Shown here: piece by piece, positions 26,492-35,123 of the stretch
Numbering within the stretch: position 1 is the stretch's first letter
Layout of the letters: each line of letters starts with the position of its first letter
Source: DTYU01 sp040757355
Lineage (GTDB): Bacteria > Bacillota > Desulfotomaculia > Desulfotomaculales > Ammonificaceae
Reading direction: 5' to 3'
Assembly (NCBI GenBank): GCA_040757355.1
Contig: JBFLWY010000012.1
Span: 1 to 64,000, forward strand
DNA length: 64,000 bases
The notes under the pieces: model-generated
What the model saw: the letters and a program-made list of their open reading frames with translations, nothing else
Databases searched by the model: none
Told to the model about the DNA's origin: nothing
Translations under genes and position numbers: made by a program

Positions 26492-26520
26492 ATTATAAAA
26501 AGGTGTTCAGACTATGTCAA
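26492..26520 (-). promoter_or_regulatory. Perfect consensus sigma-A promoter of greA-lysS
   Basis: TTGACA, exactly 17 bases, TATAAT on the minus strand, between the stop of the acyl-ACP-reductase-like gene and greA. Confidence 0.88.
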
Positions 26521-26546
26521 GACGCCGCAATCACTCACTTAAAATC

Positions 26547-27641
26547 TCACCTGATACGCGTCAATACCGCCCGGCTTCCCAGCCTGGCTGCATCCTTGAT
26601 GCGTTCTATTGCACCCGCATCGATCGCTTTTTCGAAACTCCGGAAGCCGGCCAGTTTAAAACCGTGCTTCTTCGCAAGAGCCGCTATCTCCTCCACCTTT
26701 TCGGCGGTGAGTTCCCTGCCTAACGTAAACGATTCATACCGCCGTTCAAGGGCCAGGATCATCGTTTCCACCATGCACGCATAAGCGGTCTTGGGAGGAA
26801 AGCCAAAATTAAAGTTAAAATTAACATCGCCGGGCACCGCCACCACGCCCCCTTCAATCACAAGCACATCCGGCCTCTCGGTAGCCACGCGCCGGGAGAC
26901 ATCGCGTGGCCGTGCTACATCGCATACCACGGCCCCCGGTTTCAGGTACTCCGGCTCGATTACCGTGTCCAGAGCACTTGTAACCGTAATGACGACATCG
27001 GCGTCCTTTAATGCTGTTCTGACATCTGTAGAGATCTTAGCCGCCAGCCCGCTCCGGTAGAGGATGCGGTCTGCCACAGGCTCCAGTTTATGCACGTTCC
27101 GTCCTACGAGGGTGAGCACCCGGGCTTCACGGCTCAAAAGTTCGGCGCAGACCCGCCCTATTGATCCGGTTGCCCCAACCACGGCTATAGATGCTTCACG
27201 AAGATCGTGTCCCATCAACCGCGCCGCTTCTTTCGTCCCTTCCACCGCCGTGGCCACCGTATAGCTGTTTCCCGTCGTTACCGGTATATTTAACCGCTTT
27301 GCAACGCTGATACCTGCATCACCGGCGACCTTGGTAAACGCGCCCAAACCCAATATCTTTGCGCCCAATCGTTCCGCCAGCCGCCCGGCGCGGACGATCT
27401 TTTCAACCACATAACCGTCCGGAAGGGTCAATAGCTGCCTTGCGGTCAACGGGCAGGAGACAAACCACCCTTCGGCTTCCGCATACGGTGACCGCACCCC
27501 GGTGATATGCGCCACCTTCATAGTAGGTAAATACTTGAGGGCCCCTTCCACAACGCGGTCCGGGAGAAACCGGGTAAAGGGAAATTTGCGCGCAACATCC
27601 CTGGCATCAAGGGGGTGGACCACAAACGCAAAGCTCTCCAT
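26547..27641 (-). CDS. Acyl-ACP reductase-like / shikimate-dehydrogenase-like oxidoreductase
   Basis: The 364-residue protein has a Rossmann dinucleotide fingerprint AVVGATGSIG (about 155-164) and an N-terminal half with VEKIVRAGRLAERLGAKILGLGAF and TTGNSYTVATA. Both blocks align in order and wording with cyanobacterial long-chain acyl-ACP reductase (AAR), which reduces acyl-ACP to fatty aldehyde. The family is often labelled shikimate dehydrogenase-like or saccharopine-dehydrogenase-like. GGAGGTAAACA precedes the ATG. It is monocistronic and not near fatty acid genes. I cannot tell whether the substrate is acyl-ACP here; the homology is recognised by eye only. Confidence 0.72.
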   Translation of the reverse strand: MESFAFVVHPLDARDVARKFPFTRFLPDRVVEGALKYLPTMKVAHITGVRSPYAEAEGWFVSCPLTARQLLTLPDGYVVEKIVRAGRLAERLGAKILGLGAFTKVAGDAGISVAKRLNIPVTTGNSYTVATAVEGTKEAARLMGHDLREASIAVVGATGSIGRVCAELLSREARVLTLVGRNVHKLEPVADRILYRSGLAAKISTDVRTALKDADVVITVTSALDTVIEPEYLKPGAVVCDVARPRDVSRRVATERPDVLVIEGGVVAVPGDVNFNFNFGFPPKTAYACMVETMILALERRYESFTLGRELTAEKVEEIAALAKKHGFKLAGFRSFEKAIDAGAIERIKDAARLGSRAVLTRIR

Positions 27642-27684
27642 TGTTTACCTCCGCATATAACGCCTTAACACATCCTATCAGGAA

Positions 27685-28653
27685 CTAACCCGACCGGGCA
27701 AGATAGAACCTGTGAAGCAGCCCTTTGACAGCTTCAAAGCTTCCTGCGCGGTAGAGAGACTCCCTGAACCGGGTTGCCGCTTTCAAGCCCCGGGTATACC
27801 AGTCCACGTGCCGCCTCATCCTGCAAAGTGCCCTCTCCCCCTCAAAGGCGAGAAGCATCTCGCAGTGTTTGAGGGCCGCCGCAACCTTTTCCTCCAGCGA
27901 CGGGGGAGGCGGCACCCGCCCCCCGGCAAAATACTCGCGGCAGGCAGTAAAAATCCACGGATTGCCGAGTGCACCGCGCCCGATCATGACCGCGTCACAA
28001 CCGGTCTCCGCAAACATCCTGGCCGCATCCTCCGGTGCACGTACGTCACCGTTACCGATAACGGGTATTCCCACAGCACGCTTAACATCCGCGATAACCT
28101 GCCAGTCAGCGCAGCCGCTGAAAAACTGGCTCCGGTACCTGCCATGAACGGTCACCGCTGCGGCCCCCGCGTCCGCCACCGCCCGCGCAACGGCTACGGC
28201 TCCGGGGGAGTTCTCGTCCCAGCCGCGCCGCATCTTAGCCGTTACCGGAACCCTGATCCTTCGTTCTACTGCTGCGACGACTCTGGCAGCCAGTCCCGGG
28301 GCACGCATCAGCGCGGCCCCGGCTCCCCACTTGACTACGTGCGATACCGGACAACCCATATTGATATCAATGGCGGCCGCTCCGGCCGCCTCCGCCACTA
28401 TTGCCGCCTCCGCCATTTCTTCCGGATCTGAACCGAAGAGTTGTACCACCACTCCGTTCTCTCCCCGGAGATCCAGGGTATAATCCTTAGCGGAAAGCAA
28501 AGACGGCGCCGCGATCATTTCGGTCCAGGTGAGCCGTGCACCGTATTCCCCCGCTATCAGCCTGAAGGCCTTGTCGCTGACACCGGCCATAGGAGCAGCT
28601 ACAACCGGGAAACCGGGACCAAGGAGTGCTTCAAAGCTGCTGGTTACGCTCAT
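27685..28653 (-). CDS. dusB: tRNA-dihydrouridine synthase (DusB type)
   Basis: FMN enzyme that reduces uridines in the tRNA D-loop. The 322 residues begin with APMAGVSDKAFR (flavin site), then DINMGCPVSHVVKWGAGAAL with the catalytic Cys, MRRGWDEN, VTVHGRYRSQFFSG, PVIGNGDV and VMIGRGALGNPWIF, all Dus landmarks, followed by the helical C-terminal tRNA-binding domain. The ATG overlaps the coaX stop by 23 bp. Pairing with the type III pantothenate kinase gene is common in Clostridia. Confidence 0.94.
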   Translation of the reverse strand: MSVTSSFEALLGPGFPVVAAPMAGVSDKAFRLIAGEYGARLTWTEMIAAPSLLSAKDYTLDLRGENGVVVQLFGSDPEEMAEAAIVAEAAGAAAIDINMGCPVSHVVKWGAGAALMRAPGLAARVVAAVERRIRVPVTAKMRRGWDENSPGAVAVARAVADAGAAAVTVHGRYRSQFFSGCADWQVIADVKRAVGIPVIGNGDVRAPEDAARMFAETGCDAVMIGRGALGNPWIFTACREYFAGGRVPPPPSLEEKVAAALKHCEMLLAFEGERALCRMRRHVDWYTRGLKAATRFRESLYRAGSFEAVKGLLHRFYLARSG

Positions 28654-29401
28654 AAATCAGGCGCAGCCCCGTGAGGGTTAAAAAGGGATCGATTTGCCGA
28701 ATGGTTTTGCTCTCCCGGGCTATCAGCCCGGCCATTCCGCCGGTGGCCACCACCTGCACCTCGTCCTTGAGTTCGGCACGTATCCGTTTTACAATCTCGT
28801 CAACCATACCGGCGAAACCAAAAACAATTCCCGATTGCATACTGTGAACCGTATTCCTCCCTATGACGGTCGGCGGCGGCACCAGATCAACTCTTGGGAG
28901 CCGTGCCGCTCTTGAAAACAGCGCCTCGCAGGAAATACCTACACCGGGAGCAATCACACCTCCGAGGTACTCCCCCTTTGCAGAAACGACATCGAAAGTG
29001 ATGGCCGTGCCGAAATCTACAATGATCAGCGGACCTCCATAGAGAGTATAGCCCGCTGCAGCATTCACTACCCTGTCAGCGCCGACCTCCCGGGGATTCT
29101 CGTACTTTACCGGCACACCGGTACGGGTCCCCGGACCGATGAAGAATACCTGCTGCCCGAAGTACCGCCGGCACATTTCCTCAACCACCTGGTTAAGCGG
29201 CGGCACGACCGAACAGGCGACCACTCCCCGCACCGATTCAGGGCCAAAGCCTTCCTCCCGTAAAAATTGGCGAAAAACGAGCCCCAGCTCGTCGGCTGTC
29301 TGTTCACGCCTGGTAACGAGTCGCCAGGCAACGGCAAGTTGATGCTCCCGGAACAGACCGGCTGTTATGTTGGTATTCCCGACGTCCAACACGAGTATCA
29401 A
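28631..29401 (-). CDS. coaX: Type III pantothenate kinase
   Basis: First step of CoA synthesis, phosphorylating pantothenate; type III enzymes need a monovalent cation and are not feedback-inhibited by CoA. The 256 residues start ILVLDVGNTN (phosphate motif) and contain GADRVVNAAAGYTLYGGPLIIVDFGTA and GLIARESKTI, diagnostic of CoaX. The start is TTG and overlaps the birA stop (TTGA). GGGAGGG lies upstream. It is co-transcribed with birA, which is a known association, and downstream of the pantothenate-synthesis genes in this block. Confidence 0.95.
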   Translation of the reverse strand: MILVLDVGNTNITAGLFREHQLAVAWRLVTRREQTADELGLVFRQFLREEGFGPESVRGVVACSVVPPLNQVVEEMCRRYFGQQVFFIGPGTRTGVPVKYENPREVGADRVVNAAAGYTLYGGPLIIVDFGTAITFDVVSAKGEYLGGVIAPGVGISCEALFSRAARLPRVDLVPPPTVIGRNTVHSMQSGIVFGFAGMVDEIVKRIRAELKDEVQVVATGGMAGLIARESKTIRQIDPFLTLTGLRLIYERNQQL

Positions 29402-30378
29402 TTTAGGGTTCCCTCCCTGATCTTTACCTCACCACCGTAAAGCCACCGCTGTTCCCCTGTCGGTAAAGAAAGGAGCAACCTGCCGCCGGCGTCCACATCC
29501 AAAGCATTACCGCTCAAAACCTCTCCAGACGTGGTTTTTACCGTGATTTCCCTCCCCAACAGCGAGAGCCGCTCTTTGTATGCCTCTCGGAAGGGAGCGA
29601 ACCCCTCCCTGCACCAGCGGAGGTATTCAGTCTCTATGGTACTGAGGAGTACCGCCAGCAGGCGCGCACGTTCAACCTCCCGCCCGTTGTAGATATGGAG
29701 AGAGGTCGCTTCCTTTGCGAGTTCGGGCGGGAAAGAGGCCACATTGACATTTATCCCGATACCGATGACCGCATAGCAAACCTGTTCGGCCTCAGCGCTG
29801 ATCTCGACCAGAACTCCGCCCGTTTTGCGCCTACCCAAGAAAATGTCGTTGGGCCATTTCAAATCGGGTGGCACGCCTGTCAGTTTTTCTATCCCTTTTG
29901 CCACCATTAACGAGATGAACAGAGGCAACGTCTGGCTCTGAGCGGGAGAAACCCGGGGGCGTAACAGCAGGGAAAACCATAGCCCTCCTCGAGGAGAGTA
30001 CCACAAATTACCCCGCCGGCCCCGCCCCCTTGTCTGTTCCTCCGCTGCAACGACGGTCCCCTGCGGCGCACCCGATTGAGCCAGTTCTCGCGCCACATCG
30101 CTGGTTGAAGATACCGTTTGGTAGAAATAGTAAGGCCGCCCGAAATCGCCGGACAGAACCGGGAGGATGACCGAAGGGAGCAGGAGGTCGGGTACCCTCA
30201 GGATACGGTAGCCCCGGCCAGTACTCCCCGAAATGACAAAACCCTCCCGGCGTAAAGCCTGAACGTGCTTCCATACCGCCCCCCTAGAAATGTCAAGCTT
30301 CTGACTGATTTCCGCTCCTGACATAAATCCGTCCGCAGCCAGGAGCCGTGCCAAGACTTTTTCTCTTAACGAATGCAC
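29398..30378 (-). CDS. birA: Biotin operon repressor / biotin-protein ligase
   Basis: A 326-residue bifunctional BirA: N-terminal winged helix (GAEISQKLDISRGAVWKHVQAL), catalytic domain with the biotinyl-AMP loop TRGRGRRGNLWYSP and LKWPNDIFL, and the C-terminal SH3-like domain (about 275-326). It transfers biotin to carboxylase carriers and, when the winged helix is present, represses biotin genes. The start is GTG with GGAGG about 12 bases upstream. The gene follows nadC by 38 bp and overlaps coaX by four. Confidence 0.94.
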   Translation of the reverse strand: MHSLREKVLARLLAADGFMSGAEISQKLDISRGAVWKHVQALRREGFVISGSTGRGYRILRVPDLLLPSVILPVLSGDFGRPYYFYQTVSSTSDVARELAQSGAPQGTVVAAEEQTRGRGRRGNLWYSPRGGLWFSLLLRPRVSPAQSQTLPLFISLMVAKGIEKLTGVPPDLKWPNDIFLGRRKTGGVLVEISAEAEQVCYAVIGIGINVNVASFPPELAKEATSLHIYNGREVERARLLAVLLSTIETEYLRWCREGFAPFREAYKERLSLLGREITVKTTSGEVLSGNALDVDAGGRLLLSLPTGEQRWLYGGEVKIREGTLN

Positions 30379-30416
30379 TTCCGAGGCCGTACCTCCACGT
30401 TTAGACGGAATATTAA

Positions 30417-31295
30417 TCAGCGGACGGAGCGACGCTCCGGTCCTGGATTGCCGCTTTCCACGATATCCAGCGAGATATCCAGCGCCTTTACCGAATGCGT
30501 GAGCGCCCCGGAAGAAATCAGGTCGACACCGGTAGCCGCCACAGCCCGGACGTTTTCTTCAGTTATCCCGCCTGAAGCCTCAACCACCGCCCGCCCGGCT
30601 ATCAGCTCTACCGCTTCCTTCATTATCTCAAGCGGGATGTTGTCAAGCATTATTATGTCCGCACCCGCATCAAGGGCCTCTTGGACTTCGGCAAGGTTTT
30701 TGGCCTCGACTTCGATCTTAAATGTATGCGGTATATTCTCTCTAATAAGCTGCACCGCATTCTTAATCCCGCCGGCGACCCGGATGTGGTTGTCCTTAAT
30801 CAGTACCCCGTCGAAAAGACCAAAGCGGTGATTTTTCCCCCCGCCGATTCTCACCGCGTATTTTTCCAGTACCCTTAAGCCCGGGGTAGTCTTGCGGGTA
30901 TCGACAACGACCGCCCGGAAATCTTTTACCAGTTCAACCATCCGCGCTGTTCGTGTCGCGATGCCCGAAAGGTGCCTGATGAAATTCAAAGCAACCCGCT
31001 CGGCGCTCAAGATACTGCGAGCCCGGCCTTCAATAACCGCCAGCACAGTACCGGCGGTAACGGCACTTCCTTCTTTGACACGGAAGATAGTCCTGGCTTC
31101 CGGGTCAAGACGCGAAAAAACCCTTGCTGCTACAGGCAAGCCCGCGATGACCCCGGGCTCTTTTGTAAATATTTCCCCGCTGGCCGTAAGGTGTTCCGGG
31201 ACCGTGGTGAAAGTGGTGCGGTCCCCGGAGCCGATGTCCTCGAGCAACGCCCGGTCTATGAGCTCGTCCAGCCTCAAAAACAACTCTTCCGCCAT
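30417..31295 (-). CDS. nadC: Nicotinate-nucleotide pyrophosphorylase (quinolinate phosphoribosyltransferase)
   Basis: Converts quinolinate and PRPP to nicotinate mononucleotide, the third de novo NAD step. In 292 residues the motifs SAERVALNFIRHLSGIAT, DTRKTTPGLRVLEKYAV, GGGKNHRFGLFDGVLIKDNHI and IEVEAKNL are complete. The start at MAEELF is set by AGGTG seven bases upstream; the longer frame runs into nadB. nadB ends two bases before. The nadA-nadB-nadC order is the normal operon. Confidence 0.96.
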   Translation of the reverse strand: MAEELFLRLDELIDRALLEDIGSGDRTTFTTVPEHLTASGEIFTKEPGVIAGLPVAARVFSRLDPEARTIFRVKEGSAVTAGTVLAVIEGRARSILSAERVALNFIRHLSGIATRTARMVELVKDFRAVVVDTRKTTPGLRVLEKYAVRIGGGKNHRFGLFDGVLIKDNHIRVAGGIKNAVQLIRENIPHTFKIEVEAKNLAEVQEALDAGADIIMLDNIPLEIMKEAVELIAGRAVVEASGGITEENVRAVAATGVDLISSGALTHSVKALDISLDIVESGNPGPERRSVR

Positions 31296-31297
31296 GG

Positions 31298-32878
31298 TTA
31301 CACCTGCCGCCTCAGTATAATGTGCCTTTTCCACCGCTCTTTACTCTCCGGGCAATCCGCACGGTAGTGCGCGCCCCGCGACTCCGTCCGCATCAACGCC
31401 GCCTCTGTAATCAGTTCCGCGACGTCAAGCATATTTCTGTACTCCATCAGTTCCGGCAAAGCCGCTTCTTTCTGGCGCACCCACTCCCACCCTTCAAAAC
31501 GCCTCAGCGCCGCCTCGAGTCCGGCGCCTGTCCGAACCGCCCCGACATATTCCTGCATTAAAGCCCGGAGCTCTCCTGCCAGCGCATGGACGTCGAGCCC
31601 GTCAGGGCTCTGAAGACCTTGGTTGGCCGCCGTGGCAGGAGTGCTCTGGGGAGCGTGGACCTGTGCATGTTTGATAATCTGACCCCCGAAGACAAGCCCG
31701 TCCAGAAGCGAGTTGGATGCCAGGCGGTTGGCCCCGTGTACTCCTGCACACGCAACCTCACCGCAAGCATATAGACCGCCGATATTCGTCTCCCCGAAAA
31801 GTCCGGTTTTTACCCCTCCCATGAAGTAATGCGCTGCAGGTGCGACCGGGATGGGATCGCACGCCAAATCCAAACCATAAGTCCTCAGCCGTTGGGTAAT
31901 CATCGGAAAACGCTCTTTGACTTTCGCCGGATCGAGGTGTGCCAGGCTCAAATAAACAAAACCCCGGTCGCTGTCCGCAATCTCCTTCAAAATAGATCGC
32001 ACCACAATATCACGGGGCGCTAACTCCCCAAGGGGGTGGTACCGGAGCATAAAACGCTCTCCCTTAGCGTTTAGGAGAACCCCTCCCTCACCGCGTACCG
32101 CCTCAGAAATCAAGAACCGCGGCGCTCCTTCAAGCGCCAGTACCGTCGGGTGGAACTGCACGAATTCCATATCCATTACTTCCGCGCCGGCCCGGTAAGC
32201 AACGGCTATTCCGTCACCGGTGACCACCTTGGGGTTGGTGGTATCCTGGTACACCTGCCCGGCGCCGCCGGTGGCTAAGACCACAACCCTGGAACGAAAT
32301 ACTTTAAGCTTTTTTGACCCGTTGTCATAAGCCAAAACGCCCCAGCATATCCCTTTCTCGGTCAGCAGGTCAACCACGAAGTGGTTTTCCATAACCCTTA
32401 TCCGCGGGTTCGTACGCACCGTGGAGGATAGCACGCGCTGGATCTCTGCGCCGGTTGCATCACCCGCAGCATGAAGGATCCGCCGCCTTGTATGTGCTCC
32501 CTCCCTGGTAAGGTCAAACCTGCCGTTTGCCCGGTCAAAGTTGGCACCAAGTTGGATCAACTGCTCCACCCTTGACAAGCCTTCGTTTACCAGTATACGT
32601 ACCGCGTCTGAGTCACAGAGCCCCGCCCCCGCAATGAGCGTATCCTCATAATGAAGCGCAGGCGAATCGCTCGGTCCCAGAGCCGCTGCAATTCCTCCCT
32701 GCGCCCTTTCGGTAGCGGTGTCGTCTATGCCCCTTTTCGTCAGCACCACTACGTCGTTCCAAAAACTGCTGGCGATATGCGCTGTGTAAAGACCGGCAAT
32801 GCCGCTCCCCAAAATAAGAAAAGCGCACTCGATCGCTTCCAGTTCCTGGGTGTTAAAGTTTGCAAGGTAACGTCTCAC
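31298..32878 (-). CDS. nadB: L-aspartate oxidase
   Basis: FAD enzyme making iminoaspartate, first step of de novo NAD synthesis; in anaerobes fumarate replaces oxygen. The 526 residues open with a dinucleotide-binding motif (LILGSGIAGLYTA) and include TERAQGGIAAALG, EGAHTRRRILHAAGDATG, GGVKTGLFGETNIGGLYACGE and GANRLASNSLLDGLVFG, typical of NadB rather than succinate dehydrogenase. The start is GTG after GGGGTG. It lies 14 bp after nadA. Confidence 0.96.
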   Translation of the reverse strand: MRRYLANFNTQELEAIECAFLILGSGIAGLYTAHIASSFWNDVVVLTKRGIDDTATERAQGGIAAALGPSDSPALHYEDTLIAGAGLCDSDAVRILVNEGLSRVEQLIQLGANFDRANGRFDLTREGAHTRRRILHAAGDATGAEIQRVLSSTVRTNPRIRVMENHFVVDLLTEKGICWGVLAYDNGSKKLKVFRSRVVVLATGGAGQVYQDTTNPKVVTGDGIAVAYRAGAEVMDMEFVQFHPTVLALEGAPRFLISEAVRGEGGVLLNAKGERFMLRYHPLGELAPRDIVVRSILKEIADSDRGFVYLSLAHLDPAKVKERFPMITQRLRTYGLDLACDPIPVAPAAHYFMGGVKTGLFGETNIGGLYACGEVACAGVHGANRLASNSLLDGLVFGGQIIKHAQVHAPQSTPATAANQGLQSPDGLDVHALAGELRALMQEYVGAVRTGAGLEAALRRFEGWEWVRQKEAALPELMEYRNMLDVAELITEAALMRTESRGAHYRADCPESKERWKRHIILRRQV

Positions 32879-32892
32879 AGGGTTTTCACCCC

Positions 32893-33813
32893 TTAACTAA
32901 TCGCCAGCATCCGTTCTACCGCGCGTACCGCGCGTTCCCTAATGCTGTCCGGCACCTCAACCCGTGGTTCAAGGTGCTGGAGGGCCTGAAGAACCTTATC
33001 GAGGGTGATCCGCTTCATATTAGGACAAACTAAACGCGGCGACGCCAAGTGAAACTCCTTGTCCGGGTTCTCTTTACGGAGTTGGTGCAAAAGCCCCTCT
33101 TCAGTAACAATAATAAACTCCCGCGCAGTGCCTTCCCGTGCGAAACGAAGTATGCCGGAAGTGCTCCCCACCTTGTCTGCGAGCGCAAGGACCTCCGGCC
33201 GGCATTCCGGATGGGCCAGCACCGGAGCCGCAGGGTGTTCTTTTTTTGCCTGGAGGACATCTGCCGGCCTGATCTGATCGTGGACATAACAATATCCATC
33301 CCAGAGAACAATTCGCCGTCCGGGATTCTGCAAGGCTACCCAGTGTCCGAGGTTGCGGTCGGGAACAAACAAAACCGTGCTGTCAGGAGGCAGGCTTTTA
33401 ACGACTTTGGCTCCGTTGGCCGAAGTGCAGACAATGTCGCTTTCCGCTTTAACGGCTGCAGTGGTATTGACGTACGTAACTACTACCGCGCCCTGCAGTT
33501 GCTTTTTTTTGGCCTTCAACGTCTCGGGGGTGATTGTCGCAGCGAGCGGGCAGCCTGCTTCTAAATCAGGTATAATCACTGTCTTGTCGGGTGAAAGCAC
33601 GGCCGCCGTTTCCGCCATGAAGTGCACACCGCAAAAAATAAGCACCTTGGCCGGCGTTGTTGCGGCACGGCGGGACAGCTCAAGCGAGTCGCCGATAAAG
33701 TCGGCTATATCCTGAACCTCCGGGGGCTGGTAGTAATGGCTGAGAATCAGGGCAGATCGCTCTTGCTTAAGACGCTGGATTTTCGCTACCAGTTCCCTTT
33801 GGGTTTCGGTCAT
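32893..33813 (-). CDS. nadA: Quinolinate synthase
   Basis: A [4Fe-4S] enzyme condensing iminoaspartate and dihydroxyacetone phosphate. Cluster cysteines are visible in FCGVHFMAE, DIVCTSANG and RLVCPNMKRI, at the usual spacing, with AHPECRPEV also present. The 306-residue start (MTETQREL) is supported by GGAG ten bases upstream and by length; a longer frame covers the promoter. First gene of nadABC, with its own near-consensus promoter at 33849-33877. Confidence 0.96.
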   Translation of the reverse strand: MTETQRELVAKIQRLKQERSALILSHYYQPPEVQDIADFIGDSLELSRRAATTPAKVLIFCGVHFMAETAAVLSPDKTVIIPDLEAGCPLAATITPETLKAKKKQLQGAVVVTYVNTTAAVKAESDIVCTSANGAKVVKSLPPDSTVLFVPDRNLGHWVALQNPGRRIVLWDGYCYVHDQIRPADVLQAKKEHPAAPVLAHPECRPEVLALADKVGSTSGILRFAREGTAREFIIVTEEGLLHQLRKENPDKEFHLASPRLVCPNMKRITLDKVLQALQHLEPRVEVPDSIRERAVRAVERMLAIS

Positions 33814-33848
33814 TTGCCCATCTCTCCGGAAGCCTTGAGTTAAGCTTA

Positions 33849-33877
33849 ATTCTAATTGCGGCACTGGTCTCTGTCAA
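33849..33877 (-). promoter_or_regulatory. Sigma-A promoter of nadABC
   Basis: TTGACA, 17 bases, TAGAAT on the minus strand, in the short gap between panD and nadA. No NadR/NiaR operator is recognisable by eye. Confidence 0.82.
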
Positions 33878-33884
33878 GAATAGG

Positions 33885-34265
33885 TTACGCCGGGCCGTGA
33901 ATCTCTTTACGTCTCACCTCCACGACCCTATTCTCCTCGTCAACCAGGACTATCTTTGGCTGAAAGCTTCGTGCCTCACCGTATGGCACCAGCGCAAACG
34001 CCATCACGATCACCTTATCCCCCGGCTGCGCCAGCCGGGCGGCTCCTCCGTTAAGGCAAACCATCCCTGACCCGCGAGGTCCGCTTATGGTATAGGTTTC
34101 AAAACGGGTACCGTTATTTACGTTAACCACCTGTACCCGTTCTCCCGGCAAGATGTCCGCCGCCTCCAGAAGCGCTTCATCTACGGTTATGCTGCCGTTA
34201 TAGTCCAGATTAGTTTCGGTCACCTTTGCGCGGTGGACTTTACCGCGCAGCATTACAAGAAGCAT
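33885..34265 (-). CDS. panD: Aspartate 1-decarboxylase
   Basis: Makes beta-alanine for pantothenate. The 126-residue proenzyme carries the self-cleavage site in YNGSITVD (Gly-Ser), producing the pyruvoyl cofactor, and the motifs RGKVHRAKVTETNL and NGAAARLA-like NGGAARLAQPGDKVIV. The ATG directly follows the panC stop; GGGGTGG overlaps the end of panC. A second in-frame ATG four codons later is possible. Confidence 0.96.
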   Translation of the reverse strand: MLLVMLRGKVHRAKVTETNLDYNGSITVDEALLEAADILPGERVQVVNVNNGTRFETYTISGPRGSGMVCLNGGAARLAQPGDKVIVMAFALVPYGEARSFQPKIVLVDEENRVVEVRRKEIHGPA

Positions 34266-35123
34266 CTATTCCACCCCAACCACTACGTTATCAATCAGCC
34301 TTGCCCGCCCGAAATACACCGCAACTGCCGCCAGCGCCTCACCCGGCTGGAGCGTATCTACGGGCTTTAGATCCGGCCATTGTAAAACCTCCGCGTAGTC
34401 CAACCTGGCGAGGGGTTCCGCCGAGATGTTTTCCGTAAGTATGTGTTTCAACCGTGAAGCATCCCGTTCCCCGCTTTTTATTTCCGCCTCCACCAGTTTA
34501 AGGCTCCGGTAAAGCACCGTTGCCGCCCGCCTTTCGTCCTCGTTGAGGTATACGTTACGGGAACTGACCGCCAGCCCGTCGTCTTCCCGGACAGTCGGGT
34601 GGGCTTTAACCCTCACCGGCATGTTCAGATCATGGACCATTTGTTGTATTACCACCACCTGTTGAGCGTCCTTGATACCGAAATAAGCACAGTCCGGTTG
34701 AATAATGTTGAAAAGCTTGGTTACCACCGTCGCCACTCCACGAAAATGTCCCGGGCGCGAACGCCCGCACAGGACTTCCGTAACGCCGGTTACCTCCACG
34801 GAAGTAGAAAACCCCTCCGGGTACATCTCCTCCACAGCAGGGACAAAAAGCACATCCGTCCCGGCGGTGACGCAGAGTTCTTTATCACGGTCGAGGTCGC
34901 GCGGATAGCTGCGGTAGTCTTCCCGCGGACCAAACTGAAGCGGATTAACAAAGATGCTTACCGCCAAAAGGTCTACCTCAGGATCCTCCTTGGCCGCATG
35001 CATCAGTGCCTGGTGCCCCTTGTGCAGGAAGCCCATGGTAGGTACAAACCCTATCCGGTTACCTTTCGCCCGTTTTTCTCCTAAATACTGTCGTACCTCA
35101 GCGATTTTCTCGAAAACTCTCAA
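34266..35123 (-). CDS. panC: Pantothenate synthetase
   Basis: ATP-dependent ligation of pantoate and beta-alanine. The 285-residue protein begins RVFEKIAEVRQYL and has the nucleotidyltransferase signature FVPTMGFLHKGHQAL, FVNPLQFGPREDYRSYPRD, CGRSRPGHFRGVATVVTKLFN and YFGIKDAQQ. The frame is open 83 codons further upstream but that part is repeat DNA; the TTG at 35123 has GGGGGGTCGGGG just upstream and gives the family length. It is separated from panB by about 585 bp of repeats, which is unusual for a pan operon. Confidence 0.94.
   Translation of the reverse strand: MRVFEKIAEVRQYLGEKRAKGNRIGFVPTMGFLHKGHQALMHAAKEDPEVDLLAVSIFVNPLQFGPREDYRSYPRDLDRDKELCVTAGTDVLFVPAVEEMYPEGFSTSVEVTGVTEVLCGRSRPGHFRGVATVVTKLFNIIQPDCAYFGIKDAQQVVVIQQMVHDLNMPVRVKAHPTVREDDGLAVSSRNVYLNEDERRAATVLYRSLKLVEAEIKSGERDASRLKHILTENISAEPLARLDYAEVLQWPDLKPVDTLQPGEALAAVAVYFGRARLIDNVVVGVE

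Noticed and set aside
27712..28431. Plus-strand 239-codon frame opposite dusB
   Set aside because: Antisense shadow of a conserved enzyme gene.
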